A stretch of 64,000 bases of DNA from Chamaelirium japonicum (taxonomy: Eukaryota; Streptophyta; Magnoliopsida; Liliales; Melanthiaceae), in contig CANTAL010000130.1 in NCBI GenBank assembly GCA_947650365.1, positions 186,001-250,000 of the forward strand, given 5' to 3'. The notes below the pieces were generated by a model. The model was not told where the DNA came from, searched no databases, and worked only from the letters and a program-made list of their open reading frames with translations. The translations under genes and the position numbers were made by a program. Below are positions 50,825 to 64,000 of this stretch, one piece after another (the first letter of the stretch is position 1; each line of letters opens with the position of its first letter).

Positions 50825-51398
50825 TCATTCTAATTCATTCATACAATCTATTCTAATTCTTTCACACGATCCATTCAAATTCATTCGTACGATCCATTCT
50901 TACTCATTGGTACGATCCATTCTAATTCATTCGCACGAATGTATCCATTCTAATTCATTCGTACGAATCCATTCTAATTCATTCGTACGGTCCATTCTAA
51001 TACATTCATACGATCCATTCTAATTCATTTGCACAAATATATCCATTCTAATTCATTCGTCCGATCCATTCTAATTCCTTCGTACGATCCATTCTAATTC
51101 ATTCGTACGATCCATTCTAATTCATTCGTACGATCCATTCTAATTCCTTCGTATGATCCATTCTAATTCATTCGCACGAATGTATCCATTCTAGTTCATT
51201 AGTACGATCCATTCTAATTCATTCGTATGATCCATTCTAATTCATTCATACGATCTATTCTAATTCATTCATACAATCCATTCTAATTCTTTCATTCGTA
51301 CGATCCATTATAATTCATTCATACGATCCATTCTAATTCATTCGCACGAATGTATCCATTCTAATTCATTCATACGATCCATTCTAATTCATTCACAC

Positions 51399-53260
51399 GT
51401 GCAAATGAATTAGAATGGATCGTATGAATGTATTAGAATGGATCGTGCGAATGAATTAGAATGGATCGTACGAATGAATTAGAATGGATTGTATGAATGA
51501 ATTAGAATGGATCTTACGAATGAATTAGAATGGATCGTGCGAATGAATTAGCATGAATCGTACGAATGTATTAGAATGGATCGTACGAATGAATGAATTA
51601 GAATAGATCGTATGAATGAATTAGAATGGATCGTACGAATGAATTAGAATAGATCGTACAAATGAATTAGAATGGATCGTACGAATGAATTAGAATGGAT
51701 CTTACGAATGAATTAGAATGGATCGTACGAATGAATTAGAATGGATCGTACGAATAAATTAGAATGGATACATTCGTCCGAATGAATTAGAATGGATCAT
51801 ACGAATGAGTAAGAACGGATCGTGCGAATGAATTAGAATGGATCTTACGAATGAATTAGAATGGATCGTACGAATGAATTAGAATGGATCTTACGAATGA
51901 ATTAGAATGAATCTTACGAGTGAATTAGAATGGATCGTACGAATAAATTAGAATGGATCGTATGAATGGTTTAGAATGGATACATTCGTGCGAATGAATT
52001 AGAATGGATCGGACGAATGAATTAGAATGGATCATACGAATGAATTAGAATGGATCAAATGAATGAATTAGAATGGTTACATTCATGCGAATGAATTAGA
52101 ATGGATCGTACGAATGGATTAGAATGGATACATACGTGCGAATGAATTAGAATGGATCATACGAATGAGTAAGAATGGATCGTACGAATGAAATAGAATG
52201 GATTGTGCGAATGAATTAGAATGGATCGTGCGAATGAATTTGAATGGATCGTACGAATGAATTAGAATGGATCGTACGAATGAATTAGAATGGATCATAC
52301 GAATGAATTAGAATGGATCGTACGAATGAATTAGATTGGATACATTCGTGTGAATGAATTAGAATGGATACATTCATGCGAAAGAATTAGAATAGATCGT
52401 ATGAATGAATTAGAATGGATCGTATGAATGAATTAGAATGGATCGCGCGAATGAATTAGAATGGATCGTACGAATGAATTAGAATGGATCGTACGAATGA
52501 ATTAGAATGGATCGTACGAATGAATTAGAATGGATCATACGAATGAATTAGAATGGATCATACGAATGAGTAAGAATGGATCGTACGAATGAAATAGAAT
52601 GGATTGTACGAATGAATTAGAATGGATCGTACGAATGAATTAGAATGGATCGTGTGAAAGAATTAGAATGGATTGTATGAATGAATTAGAATGGATCATA
52701 TGAATGAATTAGAATGGATCGTGCGAATGAATTAGAATGGATCGTACGAATGAATTAGAATGGATCGTACGAATGAATTAGAATGGATCATACGAATGAA
52801 TTAGAATGGATCATACGAATGAGTAAGAATGGATCGTACGAATGAAATAGAATGGATTGTACGAATGAATTAGAATGGATACATTCGTGCGAATGAATTA
52901 GAATGGATCGTATGAATGAATTAGAATAGTTTTTGTGAATGAATTAGAACTGATCGTACGAATGAATTAGAATGGATACATTCGTGCGAATGAATTAGAA
53001 TGGATTTTATGAATGAATTAGAATGGATCCTATGAATGAATTAGAATAGATCGTACGAATGAATTAGAATGGATACATTCGTGCGAATGAATTAGAATTG
53101 ATCGTACGAATGAATTAGAATGGATCGTACGTAGGAATGAATTAGAATGAATCAAATGAATGAATTAGAATGGTTACATTCATGCGAATGAATTAGAATG
53201 GATAGTACGAATGGATTAGAATGGATCGTACGAATGGATTAGAATGGATACATTCGAGCG
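51399..53260 (-). repeat. minus satellite block
   Basis: Opens abruptly at TTCACACGTGCAAATG, a junction not seen elsewhere in the window. It contains two near-identical stretches of about 190 bp, near 52555-52740 and 52795-52860, beginning GATCATACGAATGAGTAAG. It closes at GGATACATTCGAGCGTACG. Confidence 0.85.
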
Positions 53261-54259
53261 TACGATCCATTCTAATTCATTCGTCCGATCCATTCTAATT
53301 CATTCGCACGAATGTTTGCATTCTAATTCATTCGTACGATCCATTCTAGTTTATTCATATGATCCATTCTAATTCATTCGTACGATCCATTCTAATTCAT
53401 TCGTAAGATCCATTCTAATTCATTCGTACGATCCACTCTAATTCATTCGTACGATCCATTCTAATTCATTCGCACGAATGTATCCATTCTAGTTCATTCG
53501 TACGACCCATTCTAATTCATTCGTACGATCCATTCTAATTCATTCGCACGATCCATTCTAATTCATTCGTACGATCCATTCTAATTTATTCATACGATCC
53601 ATTCTAATTTATTCGTACGATCCATTCTAATTCATTCGCACAAATGTATCCATTCTAATTCATTCGTACGATCAATTCTAATTCATTCGCACGATCCATT
53701 CTAATTCATTCGTACGATCCATTCTAATTCTTTCACACGATCCACTCTAATTCATTCGTACGATCCATTCTAATTCATTCGCACGATCCATTCTAATTCA
53801 TTCGTACGATCCATTCTAATTCATTCATACGATCCATTCTAATTCATTCGTACGATCCATTCTAAATCATTCGCACAAATGTATCCATTCTAATTCATTC
53901 GTACGATCCATTCTAATTCATTCGCACGATCCATTCTAATTCATTCGTACGATCCATTCTAATTCATTCGTACGATCCATTCTAATTCATTCGTATGATC
54001 TATTCTAATTAATTCGTATGATCCATTCTAATTCATTCGTACGATCCATTCTAATTCATTCGTATGATCTATTCTTATTCATTCGCACGATCCAGTCTAA
54101 TTGATTCGCACGATCCATTCTAATTCATTCGCACGAATGTATCCATTCTAATTCATTCATACAATCCATTCTAATTCATTAATATGATCCATTCTAATTC
54201 ATTCGTACGATCCATACTAATTCATATGCACAAAGGTATCCATTCTAATTCATTCGCAC

Positions 54260-54991
54260 GAAAGAATTAGAATGGATTGTATGAAAGAATTAGAATGGAT
54301 CGTGCGAATGAATTAGAATGGATCGTACGAAGAAATTAGAATGGATCGTACGAAGGAATTAGAATGGATCGTACGAATGAGTAAGAATGGATCGTACGAA
54401 TGAATTAGAATGGATTGTACGAATAAATTAGAATGGATACATTCGTCTGAATGAATTAGAATGGATCATACGAATGAGTAAGAATAGATCGTACGAATGA
54501 AATAGAATAGATTGCACGAATGAATTAGAATGGATCGTACGAATGAATTAGAATGGATCGTGTGAAAGAATTAGAATGGATTGTATGAATGAATGAGAAT
54601 GGATCGTACGAAGGAATTAGAATGGATCGTACGAATGAATTAGAATGGATCGTACGAATGAATTAGAATAGATCGTACGAATGAATTAGAATGGATCGTA
54701 CGAAGGAATTAGAATGGATCGTACGAATGAATTAGAATGGATATATTCGTGCAAATGAATTAGAATGGATCGTATGAATGTATTAGAATGGATCGTATGA
54801 GTGAATTAGAATGGATCGTATGAATGAATTAGAATGGTTACATTCGTGCGAATGAATTAGAATAGATCGTACGAATGAATTAGAATGGATCGTACGAATA
54901 AATTAGAATGGATCATGGGAATGAATTAGAATGGATCATACGAATGAATTAGAATGGATCCACCGAATGAGTTAGAATGGATCATACGAAT
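54260..54991 (-). repeat. minus satellite block
   Basis: Opens at GCACGAAAGAATTAG after a CATATGCACAAAGG marker. It closes right after GATCCACCGAATGAG at CATACGAATGATCC. Confidence 0.85.
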
Positions 54992-55434
54992 GATCCATTC
55001 TAATTCATTCATACGATCCATTCTAATTCATTTGCACGAATATATCCATTCTAATTCATTCGTACGATCCATTCTAATTCCTTCGTACGATCCATTCTTA
55101 TTCCTTCGTACGATCCATTCTTATTCCTTCGTACGATCCATTCTATTTCATTCGTATGATCCATTCTAATTCCTTCGTACGATCCATTCTAATTCCTTCG
55201 TATCCATTCTAATTCACTCATACGATCCATTCTAATTCATTCATACGATCTATTCTAATTCATTCATACAATCCATTCTAATTCTTTCACACGATCCATT
55301 CTAATTCATTCGTACGATCCATTCTAATTCATTCGCACAATCCATTCTATTTCATTCGTACGATCCATTCTTATTCATTGGTACAATCCATTCTAATTCA
55401 TTCGCACGAATTTATCCATTCTAATTCATTCGTA

Positions 55435-56141
55435 TGAATGAATTAGAATGGATCGTACGAATGAATTAGAATGGATCGTGCGAATGAATTAGAATGGATC
55501 GTACGAATGAATTAGAATGGATCGTACGAATGAACTAGAATGGATACATTCGCGCAAATGAATTAGAATGGATCGTACGAATGAATTAGAATGGATCGTA
55601 TGAATGAATTAGAATGGATCTTACGAATGAATTAGAATGGATCGTACGAATAAATTAGATTGGATCGTATGAATGGTTTAGAATGGATACATTCGTGCGA
55701 ATGAATTAGAATGGATCGGACGAATGAATTAGAATGGATCGTACGAATGAATTAGAATGGATCAAATGAATGAATTAGAATGGTTACATTCATGCGAATG
55801 AATTAGAATGGATCATACGAATGGATTAGAATGGATCGTACGAATGGATTAGAATGGATACATTCGTGCGAATGAATTAGAATGGATCATACGAATGAGT
55901 AAGAATGGATCGTACGAATGAAATAGAATGGATTGTATGAATGAATTAGAATGGATCGTGCGAATGAATTTGAATAGATCGTACGAATGAATTAGAATGG
56001 ATCGTGCTAATGAATTAGAATTGATCGAACGAATGAATTAGCATGGATTGTGCTAATGAATTAGAATGGAATGTACGAATGAATTAGAATGGATCGTGTG
56101 AAAGAATTAGAATGGATTGTAAGAATGAATTAGAATGAATT
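55435..56141 (-). repeat. minus satellite block
   Basis: Ends with the GATCGTGCTAATG / GATCGAACG / GTGTGAAAG series and the GAATTC hinge, as at 13140, 22100 and 44718. Here the hinge is followed by CATACG instead of CGTACG. Confidence 0.85.
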
Positions 56142-57640
56142 CATACGATCCATTCGAATTCATTCGCACGATCCATTCTAATTCATTCATACGATCCATT
56201 CTAATTCATTCATACAATCCATTCTAATTCTTTCACACGATCCATTCAAATTCATTCGTAGGATCCATTCTAATTCATTCGTACAATCTATTCTATTTCA
56301 TTCGTACGATCCATTCTTACTCATTCGTATGATCCATTCTAATTCATTCGGACGAATGTATCCATTCTAATTTATTCGTACGATCCATTCTAATTCATTC
56401 GTATGATCCATTCTAATTCATTCGCTCGAATGTATCCATTCTAATCCATTCGTACGATCCATTCTAATCCATTCGTACGATCCATTCTAATTCATTCGTA
56501 CGATCTATTCTAATCCATTCGTACGATCCATTCTAATTCATTCATAGGATCCATTCTAATTCATTCATACGATCTATTGTAATTCTTTCACACGAATGTA
56601 TCCATTCTAATTCATTCGCACGAATGTATCCATTCTAATTCATTCGTACGATCCATTCTAATTCATTCGTATGATCCATTCTAATCCATTCGTACGATCC
56701 ATTCTAATTCATTCATACGATCTATTCTAATTCATTCGTACAATCCATTCTAATTCTTTCACACGATCCATTCTAATTCATTCATATGATCCATTCTAAT
56801 TCATTCGTACAATCCATTCTAATTCATATGCACAAAGGTATCCATTCTAATCCATTCGTAGGATCCATTCTAATCCATTCGTACGATCCATTCTAATTCA
56901 TTCGTACGATCCATTCTAATTCATTCGCTCGAATGTATCCATTCTAATCCATTCGTACGATCCATTCTAATCCATTCATACGATCCATTCTAGTTCTTTC
57001 ATACGATCCATTCTAATTCATTCGTACGATCCATTCTAATTCATTCGTACGATCCATTCTAATTCATTCGTACGATCCATTCTAATTCATTCGCACGAAT
57101 GTATCCATTCTAATTCATTCATACGATCCATTCTAATTCATTCATACAATCCATTCTAATTCTTTCACACGATCCATTCTAATTCATTCGTACGATCCAT
57201 TCTAATTCATTCGTACTATCCATTCTAATTCATTCGCACGAATGTATCCATTCTAATTCATTCATACGATCCATTCTAATTCATTCGTACGATCCATTCT
57301 AATTCCTTCGTACGATCCATTCTAATTCATTCGTACGATCTATTCTAATTCATTCGTACGATCCATTCTAATTCATTCGTACGATCCATTCTAATTCATT
57401 CGTACGATCCATTCTAATTCATTCGTAAGATCCATTCTAATTCATTCGTACGATCCATTCTAATTCATTCGTACGATCCATTCTAATTCATTCGCACGAA
57501 TGTATCCATTCTTGTTCATTCGTACGATCTATTCTAATTCATTCGTATGATCCATTCTAATTCATTCGTAAGATCCATTCTAATTCATTCGTACGATCCA
57601 TTCTAATTCATTCGTACGATCCATTCTAATTCATTCGCAC

Positions 57641-60102
57641 GAATGTATCCATTCTAGTTCATTCGTACGATCCATTCTAATTTATTCGTACGATCCATTC
57701 TAATCCATTCATACGATCCATTCTAATTCATTCATACGATCCATTCTAATTCATTCATACAATCCATTCTAATTCTTTCACACGATCCATTCTAATTCAT
57801 TCGTAGGATCCATTCTAATTCATTCGTACAATCTATTCTATTTTATTCGTACGATCCATTCTTACTCATTCGTATGATCCATTCTAATTCATTCGGACGA
57901 ATGTATCCATTCTAATTTATTCGTACGATCCATTCTAATTCATTCGTACGATCCATTCTAATTCATTCGTACGATCCATTCTTACTCATTCGTATGATCC
58001 ATTCTAATTTATTCGTACGATCCATTCTAATTCATACGTATGATCGATTCTAATTCATTCGCACTATCCATTCTAATTCATTTGTACGATCCATTCTAAT
58101 TCATTCGTATGATCCATTCTAATTTATTCGTTCAAATATATCCATTGTAATTCATTCCGTACGATCCATTCTAATTCATTCGTATGATCCATTCTAATTC
58201 ATTCGTACGGATGTATCCATTCTAATTCATTCGTACGATCCATTCTAATTCATTCGTACGATCCATTCTAATTCATTCGTACGATCCATTCTAATTCATT
58301 CGGATGAATGTATCCATTCTAATTTATTCGTACGATCCATTCTAATTCATTCATTTGATCCATTCTAATTCATTCGTACGATCCATTCTAATTCATTCGC
58401 ACGAATGTATCCATTCTAATTCATTCGTACGATCCAATCTAATTCATTCGTACAATCCATTCTAATTCATTCGTAAGATCCATTCTAATTCATTCGTACG
58501 ATCCATTCTAATTCATTCGTATGATCCGTTCTAACTCATTCGCACGAATGTATCCATTCTAGTTCATTCGTACGATCCATTCTAATTCATTCGTACGATC
58601 CATTCTAATTCATTCGCACGATCCATTCTAATTCATTCGTACGATCCATTCTAATTCATTCATACGATCCATTCTAATTCATTCGCACGAATGTATCCAT
58701 TCTAATTCATTCATACGATCCATTCTACTTCATTCGTACTATCCGTTCTAATTCACTCATACGATCCATTCTAATTCATTCATACGATCCATTCTAATTC
58801 ATTTGCATGAATTTTTCCATTCTAATTCATTCGTACGATCCATTCTAATTCCTTCGTACGATCCATTCTAATTCCTTCGTACGATCCATTCTATTTCATT
58901 CGTATGATCCATTCAAATTAATTCGTACGATCCATTCTAATTCGTTCGTATGATCCATTCTAATTCATTCGTACGATCCATTCTTACTCATTCGTACGAT
59001 CCATTCTAATTCATTCATACAATCCATTCTAATTCATTCCGTACGATCCATTCTAATTCATTCATACGATCTATTCTTTCATACAATCCATTCTAATTCT
59101 TTAGTACGAATGAATTAGAATGGATACCTTTGTGCATATGAATTAGAATGGATCGTACGAATGAATTAGAATGGATCATATTAATGAATTAGAATGGATC
59201 GTACGAATGAATTTGAATAGATACATTCGTGCGAATGAATTAGAATGGATCGTGCGAATCAATTAGACTGGATCGTGCGAATGAATAAGAATAGATCATA
59301 CGAATGAATTAGAATGGATCGTACGAATTAATTAGAATGGATACATTCGTGCGAATGAATTAGAATGGATCGTACGAATGAATTAGAATGGATTGTACGA
59401 ATGAATTAGAATGGATCATACGAATTAATTAGAATGGATCGTACGAATGAATTAGAATGGATCGTACGAATGAATTAGAATGGATCGTACAAATGAATTA
59501 GAATGGATCGTGCGAATGAATTAGAATGGATCGTACGAATGAATTAGAATGGATACATTTGTGCGAATGAATTAGAATGGATCGTACGAATGAATTGGAA
59601 TGGATCGTATGAATGAATTAGAATGGATCGTACGAATGAATTAGAATGGATCGTGCGAATGAATTAGAATGGATCGTACGAATGAATTAGAATGGATCGT
59701 GTGAAAGAATTAGAATGGATCATACGAATGAATTAGAATGGATCGTGCGAATGAATTAGAATGGATCGTACGAATGAATTAGAATGGATATATTTGTGCG
59801 AATGAATTAGAATGGATCGTACGAATGAATTAGAATGGATCGTATGAATGAATTAGAATGGATCGTACGAATGAATTAGAATGGATCGTGTGAATGAATT
59901 AGAATGGATCGTATGAATGAATTAGAATGGATCGTACGAATGAACTTGAATGGATACATTCGTGCGAATGATTTAGAATGGATCGTACGAATGAATTAGA
60001 ATGGATCGTACGAATAAATTAGAATGGATCTTACGAATGAATTAGAATGGATCGTACGAATGAATTAGAATGGATCGTACGAATGAATTAGAATGGATAT
60101 CG
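57641..60102. repeat. higher-order repeat pair, copy 1
   Basis: Plus units followed by a minus block from 59104. Landmarks are GCACTATCC (58061), GTTCAAATATATCC, TTCCGTACG, the plus-to-minus switch at 59104, and GGATACCTTTGTGCATATG (59122). The same order occurs in 61021-63499 at an offset of 3380-3413 bp. The left half is also related to 13160-13580 and 24940-25500. Confidence 0.75.
59104..60102 (-). repeat. minus satellite block
   Basis: Opens at TTAGTACGAATG and closes at GGATATCGTACGATCC. The order of variants (CCTTTGTGCATATG, CATATTAATG, GAATCAATTAGACTGG, GAATTAATTAG) equals that of 62518-63499. Confidence 0.85.
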
Positions 60103-60315
60103 TACGATCCATTCTAATTCATTCGTATGATCCATTCTAATTAATTCGTATGATCCATTCTAATTCATTCGTACGATCCATTCTAATTCATTTGCACGAA
60201 TATATCCATTCTAATTCATTCGTACGATCCATTCTAATTCATTCGTACGATCCATTCTAATTCATATGCACAAAGGTATCCATTCTAATTCATTCGTACG
60301 ATCCATTCTAATTCA

Positions 60316-60743
60316 GGATCGTACGAATGAATTAGAATGGATATATTCGTGCAAATGAATTAGAATGGATGGTATGAATGAATTAGAATGGATCGTATGA
60401 GTGAATTAGAACGGATAGTACGAATGAAGTAGAATGGATCGTATGAATGAATTAGAATGGATACATTCGTACGAATGAATTAGAATGGATCGTATGAATG
60501 AATTAGAATAGATTGTGCGAATGAATTATAATGGATCGTACGAATGAATTAGAATGGATACATTCGTGCGAATAAATTAGAATGGATTGTATGAATGAAT
60601 TAGAATGGATTCGTACGAATGAATTAGAATGGATCGTACGAATGAATTAGAATAGATTGCGCGAATGAATTAGAATGGATCGTGCGAATAAAATAGAATG
60701 GATACAAATGAATTAGAATGGATCATACGAATGAATTAGAATG
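60316..60743 (-). repeat. minus satellite block
   Basis: Opens by a blunt fusion TTCAGGATCGTACG, the mirror of the TCCTGAATTAG fusion at 26405. It closes at TTAGAATGACGATTC as at 12421. It contains GAACGGATAGTACG, also seen near 24140. Confidence 0.85.
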
Positions 60744-61020
60744 ACGATTCTTTCTTACTCATTCGTATGATCCATTCTAATTTATTCGCACGAATGTATC
60801 CATTCTAATTCATTCGTACGTCTAATTCATTCGTACGATCCATTCTAATTCCTTCGTACGATCCATTCTAATTCATTCGTACGATCTATTCTAATTCATT
60901 CGTACGATCCATTCTAATTCATTCGTACGATCCATTCTAATTCATTCGTCAGATCCATTCTAATTCATTCGTACGATCCATTCTAATTGATTCGTACGAT
61001 CTATTCTAATTCATTCGCAC

Positions 61021-63499
61021 GAATGTATCCATTCTAGTTCATTCGTACGATCCATTCTAATTCATTCATACGATCCATTCTAATCCATTCGTACGATCCA
61101 TTCTAATTCATTCATACGATCCATTCTAATTCATTCATACAATCCATTCTAATTCTTTCACACGATCCATTCTAATTCATTCGTAGGATCCATTCTAATT
61201 CATTCGTACAATCTATTCTATTTCATTCGTACGATCCATTCTTACTCATTCATATGATCCATTCTAATTTATTCGGACGAATGTATCCATTCTAATTTAT
61301 TCGTACGATCCATTCTAATTCATTCGTACGATCCATTCTAATTCATTCGTATGATCCATTCTTACTCATTCGTATGATCCATTCTAATTCATTCGTACGA
61401 TCCATTCTAATTCATTCGTACGATCGATTCTAATTCATTCGCACTATCCATTCTAATTCATTCGTACGATCCATTCTAATTCATTCGTATGATCCATTCT
61501 AATTTATTCGTTCAAATATATCCATTCTAATTCATTCCGTACGATCCATTCTAATTCATTCGTACGATCCATTCTAATTCATTCGTACGAATGTATCCAT
61601 TCTAATTCATTCGTACGATCCATTCTTATTCATTCGTACGATCAATTCTAATTCATTCGGACGAATGTATCCATTCTAATTTATTCGTATGATCCATTCT
61701 AATTCATTCATTTGATCCATTCTAATTCATTCGTACGATCCATTCTAATTCATTCATCTGATCCATTCTAATTCATTCGCACGAATGTATCCATTCTAAT
61801 TCATTCGTACGATCCATTCTAATTCATTCGTACGATCCATTCTAATTCATTCGTAAGATCCATTCTAATTCATTCGTACGATCCATTCTAATTCATTCGT
61901 ATGATCCATTCTAATTCATTCGCACGAATGTATCCGTTCTAGTTTATTCGTACGATCCATTCTAATTCATTCGTACGATCCATTCTAATTCATTCGCACG
62001 ATCCATTCTAAATCATTCGTACGATCTATTCTAATTCATTCATACGATCCATTCTAATTCATTCGCACGAATGTATCCATTCTAATTCATTCATACGATC
62101 CATTCTACTTCATTCGTACGATCCATTCTAATTCATTCATACGATCCATTCTACTTCATTCTAATTCATTCGTACGATCCATTCTAATTCATTTGCACGA
62201 ATATATCCATTCTAATTCATTCGTACGATCCATTCTAATTCCTTCGTACGATCCATTCTAATTCCTTCGTACGATCCATTCTAATTCCTTCGTACGATCC
62301 ATTCTATTTCATTTGTATGATCCATTCTAATTAATTCGTACGATCCATTCTAATTCATTCGTATGATCCATTCTAATTCATTCGTACGATCCATTCTTAC
62401 TCATTCGTACGATCCATTCTAATTCATTCATACAATCCATTCTAATTCATTCGGTACGATCCATTCTAATTCATTCATACGATCTTTTCTTTCATACAAT
62501 CCTTTCTAATTCTTTCGTGCGAATGAATTAGAATGGATACCTTTGTGCATATGAATTAGAATGGATCGTACGAATGAATTAGAATGGATCATATTAATGA
62601 ATTAGAATGGATCGTACGAATAAATTAGAATGGATACATTCGTGCGAATGAATTAGAATGGATCGTGCGAATCAATTAGACTGGATCGTGCGAATGAATA
62701 AGAAAAGATCATACGAATGAATTAAAATGGATCGTACGAATTAATTAGAATGGATACATTCGTGCGAATGAATTAGAATGGATTGTATGAATGAATTAGA
62801 ATAGATCGTACGAATGAATTAGAATGGATCATACGAATTAATTAGAATGGATCGTACGAATGAATTAGAATGGATCGTACGAATGAATTAGAATGGATCG
62901 TGCGAATGAATTAGAATGGATCGTACGAATGAATTTGAATGGATACATTTGTGCGAATGAATTAGAATGGATCGTACGAATGAATTAGAATGGATCGTAT
63001 GAATGAATTAGAATGGATCGTACGAATGAATTAGAATGGATCGTGCGAATGAATTAGAATGGATCGTACGAATGAATTAGAATGGATCGTGTGAAAGAAT
63101 TAGAATGGATCGTACGAATGAATTAGAATGGATCGTGCGAATTAATTAGAATGGATCGTACGAATGAATTAGAATGGATATTTTTGTGCGAATGAATTAG
63201 AATGGATCGTACGAATGAATTAGAATGGATCGTGCGAATGAATTAGAACGGATCGTACGAATGAATTAGAATCGATCGTACGAATGAACTAGAATGGATA
63301 CATTCGTGCGAATGAATTAGAATAGATCGTACGAATGAATTAGAATAGATCGTACGAATGAATTAGAATGGATCTTACGAAAGAATTAGAATGGATCGTA
63401 AGAATGAATTAGAATAGATCGTACGAATGAATTAGAATGGATACATTCGTGCGAATGAATTAGAATGGATCGGACGAATGAATTAGAATGGATCGTACG
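61021..63499. repeat. higher-order repeat pair, copy 2
   Basis: Second copy of 57641-60102, with GCACTATCC at 61441, the switch near 62518 and GGATACCTTTG at 62535. The offset grows from 3380 to about 3413 across the copy, consistent with one extra unit or so in copy 2. Confidence 0.75.
62518..63499 (-). repeat. minus satellite block
   Basis: Opens at TCTTTCGTGCGAATG after two mutated plus units (GATCTTTTC, AATCCTTTC). It closes at GATCGTACGCTCGAATG. Confidence 0.85.
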
Positions 63500-63600
63500 C
63501 TCGAATGTATCCATTCTAATCCATTCGTACGATCCATTCTAATCAATTCGTACGATCCATTCTAATTCATTCGCATGAATGTAACCATTCAAATTCATTA

Positions 63601-64000
63601 TCGTATGAATGAATTAGAACGGATCGTACGAATGAATTAGAATGGATCGTACGAATGAATTTGAATGGATACATTTGTGCGAATGAATCTAAATGGATTG
63701 TATGAATGAATTACAATGGATCGTACGAATGAATTAGAATGGATCGTACGAATGAATTAGAATAGCTCATACGAATGAATTAGAATGAATCGTATGAATG
63801 AATTAGAATGGTTACATTCGTGCGAATGAATTAGATTAGATCGTACGAATGAATTAGAATGGATCGTACGAATAAATTAGAATGGATCGTGGGAATGAAT
63901 TAGAATGGATCGTACGAATGAATTAGAATGGATCCACCGAATGAGTTAGAATGGATCATACGAATGAATTAGAATGGATTGTACGAATGAATTAGAATGG
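63601..64000 (-). repeat. minus satellite block, window end
   Basis: Opens at TTCATTATCGTATGAATG. From about 63640 it follows the variant order of about 45980-46320. It runs off the window. Confidence 0.85.

Larger units (their letters stand above)
38411..64000. repeat. 23-bp satellite array, right arm
   Basis: This is the same satellite as the left arm, resuming directly at the target-site duplication of the retrotransposon and running to the window end. Strand switching is denser than on the left, with 14 minus blocks in 25.6 kb. Several stretches are close copies of left-arm stretches: 38411-38520 matches about 13691-13805, and the switch near 44718 matches those near 13140 and 22100. No non-satellite sequence is visible in this arm. 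Boundaries of the array lie outside the window. Confidence 0.97.

Noticed and set aside
1..64000. Telomeric or rDNA-spacer identity of the array.
   Set aside because: No run of TTTAGGG or similar and no rRNA-like sequence is visible. The chromosomal location cannot be inferred from the window.

Overview
This window is non-genic plant repeat DNA. About 54 kb is one short-period satellite array (1-28385 and 38411-64000). It is interrupted once by a complete-ended Ty1/copia-type LTR retrotransposon (28386-38410, about 10.0 kb, + strand). I see no functional host gene, rRNA, tRNA or CRISPR array. The copia element shows a plant nuclear genome, probably an angiosperm: it has a primer site for initiator tRNA-Met, plant-like integrase and RT motifs, and very long LTRs. 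The species cannot be named from the sequence.

Satellite: the canonical unit is 23 bp, a 16-nt core CCATTCTAATTCATTC plus a 7-nt linker GTACGAT. The main variant is 28 bp, with the linker expanded to GCACGAATGTAT. Units run on both strands. I count about 27 blocks in minus orientation (units read GGATC...GAATGAATTAGAATGG) set among plus blocks, ranging from about 25 bp to 2.4 kb. The same few switch junctions recur at distant places, so the inversions are built into larger higher-order repeats. The clearest are a 4.3-4.6 kb repeat at 2258-11234 (with a truncated copy before it) and a roughly 3.4 kb offset repeat in 57.6-63.5 kb. There is also a 384-bp tandem duplication near 26.9-27.7 kb.

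Retrotransposon: target duplication CGATC, 5' LTR 28386-30712, PBS 30715-30727, a leader of about 1.8 kb without gag-pol, broken gag (about 32589-33073), integrase remnant (about 33780-34087), a linker with a 132-bp tandem duplication, RT remnant (about 34895-35463, active site YVND instead of YVDD), RNase H remnant (about 35464-36050), polypurine tract, and 3' LTR 36084-38410. The two LTRs are the same length and differ at only about 20 of 2327 positions by eye. The coding region, in contrast, is riddled with stops, frameshifts and deletions. The best reading is a recent insertion of an element that was already defective and was mobilised in trans by an autonomous relative.

All open reading frames in the satellite and most in the LTRs are chance frames. 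The main items for follow-up are the strand-alternating higher-order structure with shared breakpoints, the CpG-focused unit decay, the empty-site paralogue of the insertion at 13691-13695, and the evidence for trans-mobilisation.
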